The notes under the pieces are model-generated. The model was not told where the DNA came from, did no database searches, and saw only the letters and a list, made by a program, of their open reading frames with translations. A DNA stretch of 64,000 nucleotides from Amoebophrya sp. A120 (lineage: Eukaryota; Sar; Dinophyceae; Syndiniales; Amoebophryaceae). Position 1 is the stretch's first letter, and every line of letters begins with the position of its first letter. A program made the translations under genes and the position numbers. The stretch spans positions 2,378,228 to 2,442,227 of the forward strand of contig CAJINV010000004.1 of NCBI GenBank assembly GCA_905178155.1. Direction: 5' to 3'. This document shows positions 57,906-64,000 of the stretch, in pieces.

Positions 57906-59198
57906 TAAATATCACACATGTTGTGATATCAGCAGCGCAATCGACTTTTCTCCTTTGGTCCTGTGATATCACGTGATATCACGTGATATCAAAGGAGAAA
58001 AGTCTTTTTTCAAAGTTTAAAGACCCTTGTTGGAAGACGAGATGATCTTGATCTTCGACTCCTATGCGACGCCGTTTGTCGATATAATGCGACTCCTCCT
58101 CGAGATTGGACCCGAAGACGCAGGTGTGCGCCGATACGTAGTCGTGTAAAACTAGATCTACCACGAAGGTTCAAACTCTATCGAAAAGTGAGCACAACAT
58201 GCTGCAACCCAGGCACCCGCCTTACTAGCCTTGCCTGATCGACGCTCGAAGGTGCAGTGCTCTGATTTAGCGAAGGAAAGAGGTAGAGATTTCGAGCACC
58301 ATGTAATTAGACGAAGACAACAAGGAGCAACCACAGAAGTACTTAATATTGGTATTAAACTCAGATTGCACAGACGCGGCAGTAGGTGCGGACCCTCTCA
58401 CGATTTTGTAGAATGCAGCAAAGTGCACACATAAAAAAATAATTTTCTCAGGCAGCGCGAGCGCCTTCGTTCGCGCTTCCGTAGGTAGTAGACAGTACCA
58501 TCGTAGTACGGGTGCGGAGATGGTGGCTCTAACTCAGAATGTTCTTCCATCTTCTTCACTTCTTTTCCCACCGCCCGGGCGTGCTGTGTTTTATCGTGGT
58601 TCGTTTTCTTGTCCTGGTCGTATCTAAGTATAACTAAGTAACAGTTTCTCGTCATTTTGTGTGCTCAGTCGATGGGATGGTGGATATTGTGGTTTATTCG
58701 CTGCCCTTGCACTTGAGTGGCCCATAGTCATAACTTTGACTCACGCGACGGAGTCTGTCTGGAGAAGTTCTCGCTTCGTATTTATTAGGACAAGCAAGTC
58801 CAAGCTGCTTCACCGACTTGTTATTTTCGTACCAAGAACCTCGTTCGACACCAGAGGCAGAGCTGCTGTTTTTTTACTTCGTGTCGGCCGCGCCTACATG
58901 ATCGTGCAGTAGTGAAGAAGATCCTCGGATGAAGTTTATTTGTAGAGTAGAGACAGTTGTGTTGACCTTGACGAGGAGTATCGTGCCCTGTTTCGTTCTT
59001 CCGATTTGTAATAATATCTTCGTGTTGCAGCTCGTCCTAGTACTTCTGAGGTCCTCGTGTAATTTCAATTTGATTTTGAGTCAACACAACTGCGTTTTTT
59101 GTGCCCGTGCTGAGGTTCGAGCCATCGTTTCGTACATTGAAGTAAACCGCAATTCGATTTGTTTTGTTACTCGTACACACGCAATGCTGTCGTGCCTA

Positions 59199-60392
59199 TT
59201 TGTTTCTTGCGCGGATGAACAAGGTGGTCGACCCCCCGGGGGAGATGCCGGGTAACCAAGGTCCACTAGAAGGCTCTGTTTTTTTCCGTTTACAGAGGTC
59301 GCCCCCTTCTAGGATATTTTGCGAACAGCCCAGTTTGCGACTTGCCTCATCCCTTGTAATAGTTTATACTAGTTTGCCACTACTTGAAAACTTTGCATGC
59401 AGAAGGGATAGAGGATCTTAGCTAGAGTGCTCGTAGTGCATCGGACAGCTTGTTTCGAGTCAAAGTGTCCAACTCTTTGCATTTTAGGAAGCGCTACCGG
59501 ACTTTGCATGAGCACACCCAAAACGGATATTTATGGTTTCTGCTGTCAAAGACCAGCAGCTGGCATCCCGCTGTACCCGAACCCCAGCTGTGGCCTTTTG
59601 TATATCTTGTCATGACTTCCCGTTCCCGCCTAAACCCGTACCCTCTCCTCCTTTCCCTACCCCTCTTGTTTTGTGATTCAAATATCATGCGTGTCTCATT
59701 CACATTGAATCACGAATAGACTGGGCCGTCAGTTCAAGTCTTGCTCCCCATTTTTGAAGCGCTCTATTTAATTACCTGCTCGAAAGCGCAAAGGCTTGCA
59801 TATTTGGTATTCGGCGCCAGTGCGACGGCTAGCCGCAAGATGTTTCCTGGCTTCTGTGCCTTTGGTACTGGAGTGCTTGATCTGATGTATAGCGCTAGCC
59901 CTTTCCCGCCCATCCTTTGGAAGTACCCTACGGACCTTGCCCGGTCTATTCAGCCTTGCCAGGTCTTGCGTCCGTATCTGGCCCTTGCCCATGGAGTAGC
60001 CCTCCGTCACCCTCCCCACCCTCGTTCCCTGTCTTGCATGCTTTCTTCCAGATTATGCGCTGTGCATCTCCTGCAACTTGTTAGGGAGTGGCGGCTGTTG
60101 ATTTTCCGGACTCTCTCGTCGATGCATGTTGACGTTGCTCGTCTAGCTCAAGGCATGCATGGGCTGACGTGTCCACCAGGGCATATCTTTTGCCAGGTGC
60201 GTCTGCGTTTCGTGCCCGTGGATGGCACTCGCGTCAGTTTCGAACCGCTTGGCTCGCGTTTGTTTCCGGCCAGATACCCTCCGCAGTGGGGTGCTACGTC
60301 TCTCGTGGGCGACTACCTTCTTGCATGTTTTTCCTACCCCTTCCCCTGATCTTTCTTGTTTGTTTCTTGCGCGGATGAACAAGGTGGTCGAC
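59199..60392. repeat. 34-bp direct repeat flanking 1126 bp
   Basis: 59199-59232 and 60359-60392 are identical over 34 bases (start TTTGTTTCTTGCGCGGATGA, end AAGGTGGTCGAC). The flanks differ on both sides. The enclosed segment has no recognised gene. Confidence 0.85.
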
Positions 60393-60948
60393 GTCGAGCC
60401 AGTCGAGTCTCGGCCTGCGTCGTTCGATTATACCGAGCACGGCCACAAGAACTCGAAATTGCTTTATTCCATCCATAAATTATCACAGTTGGCAATATAA
60501 GTTTAAAGGAGGTACATGCTAAAAATGTTCCCGCCCCCCGTCAAAGAGAACCGATCTTTACACAAGATATCAATAGGTAGCCTTCGCGTGGTAAAGTTTA
60601 GAAGTAAAAGGCTTCAGCGAGGACTTCTTGTAATCTCTGAGCCCATATAATTTTTAAGCATAAACAGGATAAAAATTTGGGCTACAACACCACCTCCTGA
60701 AAAAACTCTCGTTCGGTGCCGGTCTCTCTACGTCAGGATAATGGCCAAGATGTGCTTGACCATGAAACTGCAGGTACTTCAGTAGAGCAGGAGGAGCTCG
60801 TCTTGCGCCGCAGCCTTGCGGGTCAACATCCGTCGTGAACCAAAAACGTCAATCAACTACCGGGACACGACGAAGAAACGAAGGAGCTTTGCACTTGTTT
60901 CAGAACATCAACATCCTACATAGATATTAAACTTCCGCATCCGCAACG

Positions 60949-63900
60949 ATGAACGAGGAGGAGGCTGAGGCCGTGCACGACGATGACACCACGTTTTACG
61001 TCCTCTACGTGGAGACTATTCGCCTCGCCCACCCCGACCCACAGCCACTGAACGCCTGCATCCACTGGTACATCGGGGACGCGTATCAAATGTAAAAGTG
61101 TCTGGGTCTGGAAGAATGCATGTTTGTCATGCTTGTCTGGCATGACTCTTAAATATGTCATGCACGTTACCCAGGAGCTCTGTTTTTCTGTGATGCAGAA
61201 ACGCAGTTTGTCATGCAGAATAGGCAACACCTAGAAGCTCAGAAACTTGTCATGCTGAGCCAGCACTTGTGGCCTCATCATGAGACGCCACCCAGCATCA
61301 CAAGTTTCCAGACCCAGACATATTTGCAGTCCATAACGCGGACTACAGTTCAGTGCCCTTCACCATCCCGGCGAATGCGCAGTGGTACGATCTGAAAAAC
61401 TGCGGTTTTGTTCTGGTGCCCGACGCCGCACTGAAAGAGGACAGCGAAAAGAACAGCCTGACCCTGTCGATCACCAGCTGGGAAGGAGAACACCTGGGCG
61501 TCTTCTTTGGACACTGCGGAGACATCGCCACAAGTATTAAATTATATCACGATCATGTTTACATTTATTCTTTTGCTTCGATAGTTGTAGTTCTAGCTAC
61601 CGTCAAAGCAGTTGTTGGGTTACAAAACGTTCATAGAAGTTACGTCCCGCTGAATAAAAAAATCTTCTCTGCCCATTTTTTATCAGGCGAAACGTTCGAC
61701 AAGCATGACGTCGAGCTTTTGCACGAAGACGGCTCCTTCGCGACCGCCGAACTTCACGCGGCACGCCAGGGCCGTTGGACGCTGAGTGGCGCGAAGCAAA
61801 AGGAATGCGTGTTTGTCGATCCGAGCAACGATGCCCAGGCCAAGCACATCTGGGAGTTCATCGCGCCGGAGCCTACCGCGTCGTGGAAAGGCACAGCCAA
61901 GGCGAAGGGGACGGCTCCACCTGCGGCGGCCGGTGGGGTTGATGCGGGGGAAACTACATCTGCTTCAAAGGCGGACACAAGCAAGATGGTAGAGGAAGGC
62001 CAGAATGCTGGAGCAAGTGGTAGTACCGACGAGAAGAATAAAGCTGAGGCAGGTGGGGCCGCGTCGAGTAGCCGTGGTCCGAGGGTATAATTCAGTCTAT
62101 ATCATCTTGCTTTGTGTTGTGAATGAAGATGAACGCGGTGCAGCAGCTGCAACCTACGGCACACCTTCGAATATTAGAATTAGAAAGAGGAATGATATAA
62201 GTATCGATAACAGGTGCCATCATTCTTGGACGCAGAACGCATATGCAACGCGTGATGATTATCGCAGGCTCAGCACAAATGAATATTTATGAATGCTGAA
62301 AGCTGCAACAAGTTAGTGCTTTGAATAAAATACAAATATACGGAAATCATCATGTGCACGAAAATCAAAATCAAATTCCGTTCGTAAAATAAAACACAGG
62401 ACGCCGATCCGAGCCCGGAAATAAAAGCCAGTAAGGAAAGCGAACAAAAAGGCGCCCCAGGAGACGACACTGCAGCAGCAGAAGATGGAGCTGGTACTCA
62501 CTCGTCTTTGCATACAGTTTTTCCACATGCCGAATCTATTGCAGTGCCGAAGGAGCTTGCGCTAAATCGTTTTTTACGTGCTACGAGTGCAGAAGACGAA
62601 GAGCGTCTTTCACTTTCTATATCTATTTGCTTTTGTGCTCCTTCGATGACATAAATGATTATGAAAAAACCGTAATCACAGACGACCCCGGGAATGCCGA
62701 CCCGAAGGGCGCCTCCACCGCGAAACGCAAAAGCGCCCGCAAAAGGACGTCCGCGAAGGCCGACGCGAGCGACGAGCCTTCGGTACCAGGTAAAGAGGTT
62801 GTAGTAGTTGCCAGCGCAAGCAAAGAAGGAACATCAAGTGCAACTACGTCGCCAGGCAAAAAAACCAAACTCAACGTCGGGAGCAGCAATAAGCAGGCGG
62901 AGCTCACTTCCCTTCCCCCCGGGGAGCAGAGAAACTCTTCGGCAAGTAGTCCGGAGCGGAAAATGAAGACCAACGTGTTCAAACGAGCTGCGCAAAGCGT
63001 GATCGACGCGAACATAGCGACCAGCAGTTCAACGTCTCGGAAAAGTACGAACAAATCGCCCAGAAAATCGAAAAGCAACCGAGACAGCAACACCACTGGA
63101 GGTGAAAACAAGGGAAATAAAGTAGGCGAGTTCCTTCTGGACAAAGGCGTGGAGCAGTTAAATGAGTTCACCAACAAGGTCTACGCGTCCGAAGGCTGCC
63201 GCGCCACGCTGATGCATCCGAGTAATGGGCAGAAGATGCCGGTCAGAATGCGAATTCTTATGAAGAAAACAGGCTTACCCGTCCCCGGGAGTGAGGTCAG
63301 CAACATCGCGGAGGATGCGTATTTGGAGATCGCGAAAGACAGTGTGGACAACAGTAGCAACCCGTTTCTCCAGCCCGCCTTACCCTCTACTGGTGTAGTC
63401 TCCAGCACCGCTGCGAGCGCAGCCCTTCCCTCCGGCCGGTCTCTGAACAAAAACATCCTCCGTTCCGTGAAGCTGTCCGGCATCAAGAACCTGTTTCTCG
63501 GCGCGAATTTATCGCCGTTGACGAAACGGGCCTTGAAACTGACCGAGGAGAAACAGTTGCAGTACCTGCACCCGCTGTGCGTGACCATGCAAATCTCCGA
63601 GGAGTTGGAGTTTCTGACCCTGGAGTTTCTGTACCCGGACCAAGTGCAAGACGTGACCGAGGACGGGTTGAACCTACACACGGAGGAGCTACTCGGGAAC
63701 AAATCCGAGTACCTTCCGCAGTTCATCGAATTGTGTCGCAGCTACTACGCGCCGCCGAGGTACCCCGACGAGCCGCAGACGTATAATTTGCTTTCCAAAC
63801 AGCAGTTTCCCGACGTGAAGAAAGTGTGTGAGGAGGCGGTGGTAAAAGTGGCGCAGAAAAAGGTGAACGACCTGCAGACGCTCCGGAACTCGGTAAACTT

Positions 63901-64000
63901 GAACGTGTTCGTCGGCGAGAAGAAAAGCGAGGACGAGATCGGCGCAGTGCTCGCCGGGGGCAAGGAGGACTTTTTGATTTCCAGCGAGGAGAAAGTCCGC
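60949..64000 (+). CDS. Unidentified protein, 3' end outside the window
   Basis: ATG at 60949. Exons: 60949-61083, 61341-61533, 61687-62084, 62400-62493 and 62682 to the edge; 713 codons so far, in phase. The first gap is introner A13. The others are GT-AG: 61534-61686 (GTATTA...ATCAG, 153 bp, happens to have no stop), 62085-62399 (GTATAA...ACACAG) and 62494-62681 (GTACTC...TCACAG). The N-terminal 200 residues form a compact, beta-rich-looking domain (FYVLYVETIRLAHPD, SLTLSITSWEGEHLGVFFG, CVFVDPSNDAQ) that might be C2-like, but I cannot confirm it. A Lys/Ser/Ala-rich linker follows. The last part is ordered (LSPLTKRALKLTEEKQLQYL, LEFLTLEFLYPDQVQDVTED). The two minus-strand frames over 62659-63726 are shadows of this exon. 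Confidence 0.75.
61084..61335 (-). mobile_element. Introner element A13 (family A)
   Basis: 252 bp; target duplication ACGCG at 61079-61083 and 61336-61340. Removal reads WYIGDA-DYSSVPF. The interior is the reverse complement of A2/A3/A8. Confidence 0.9.

Larger units (their letters stand above)
55059..57999. repeat. 13-mer AAGGAGAAAAGTC, ten copies on both sides of the island
   Basis: Three direct copies lie at 55059-55115, left of the GC-rich island. Seven more copies, in both orientations, lie at about 57580-57675 and 57945-57999. Copies near 57627 and 57664 form short perfect hairpins with their neighbours. GATATCACGTGATATCAC palindromes occur at 57965-57990. Confidence 0.75.
54517..60948. 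other. Long spacer with GC-rich island and minisatellites
   Basis: 54517-55055 is AT-rich with nothing recognised. 55130-56740 is a third GC-rich island whose open frames, including a 460-codon minus-strand frame at 55235-56617, look compositional. 56740-58005 carries the tandem repeats listed separately. 58005-60948 shows no convincing gene; the frame at 59741-60349 has no ATG start and no motif. The final 450 bases should include the 5' region of the last gene. Confidence 0.5.

Noticed and set aside
57433-57972. Minus-strand frame with KQKELML heptads
   Set aside because: The heptads come from a 21-bp minisatellite, and the frame continues through palindromic 13-mer repeats; no independent support.
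413-61335. Transposase gene inside an introner
   Set aside because: All elements are under 350 bp; no interior frame resembles a transposase, so they would depend on an enzyme encoded elsewhere.
62659-63726. Two long minus-strand frames
   Set aside because: They are shadows of a plus-strand exon that is open to the window edge, in phase with upstream exons and protein-like.

Overview
This is a nuclear, eukaryotic window. The best guess for the organism is a dinoflagellate relative of the Amoebophrya (Syndiniales) type. The reasons are that all ten recognisable genes lie on the + strand, that ordinary GT-AG introns coexist with many short introns that are mobile-element-like 'introners', and that the products are typical of alveolate protists (ESCRT-II Vps36, ArfGAP, RCC1 propeller, Sfi1-like coiled coil, Cys-rich surface protein). 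Introners with inverted ends and non-canonical splice junctions are known from Amoebophrya. The assignment is an inference, because no rRNA or spliced-leader sequence was found here.

Layout: (1) 28-2995, Gln-rich protein with one introner. (2) 2996-5887, spacer with a very GC-rich island. (3) 5888-7708, Vps36, one uninterrupted frame. (4) 7709-10039, spacer with a second GC-rich island. (5) 10040 to about 16648 (perhaps to 18118), a large coiled-coil protein with Sfi1-like W motifs, mixing GT-AG introns and three introners. (6) 18119-27760, a 2762-residue type I membrane protein with two Cys modules of the CxDGG...GTDCxDCG type and five introners. (7) 28611-32885, an MGC-start (myristoylation-type) protein with three introners and one GT-AG intron. 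(8) 32886-35349, repeats: a long hairpin, 25 copies of TGACACGC, and diverged palindromic units. (9) 35350-41098, RCC1-repeat protein with five introners. (10) 42104-43686, ArfGAP with an introner inside the zinc finger. (11) 44525-49328, low-complexity protein with six introners. (12) 50827-54516, a small MGG-start protein of about 330 residues holding ten introners. (13) 54517-60948, a third GC-rich island, minisatellites, a 13-mer repeat and a 34-bp direct repeat. (14) 60949 to the window end, an unidentified gene that is open at the right edge.

The main discovery candidate is the introner system. I count 35 elements of about 150-340 bp in about ten terminal-repeat families. Nearly all start TAT and end ATA and sit between 4-6 bp target duplications. 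Removing element plus one target copy restores the reading frame each time, and whole-gene totals come out divisible by three. Copies of one family occur in both orientations within genes. All families share a dense internal octamer, GCATNACA/TGTNATGC, that I have not seen described. No element was seen between genes or in Vps36.
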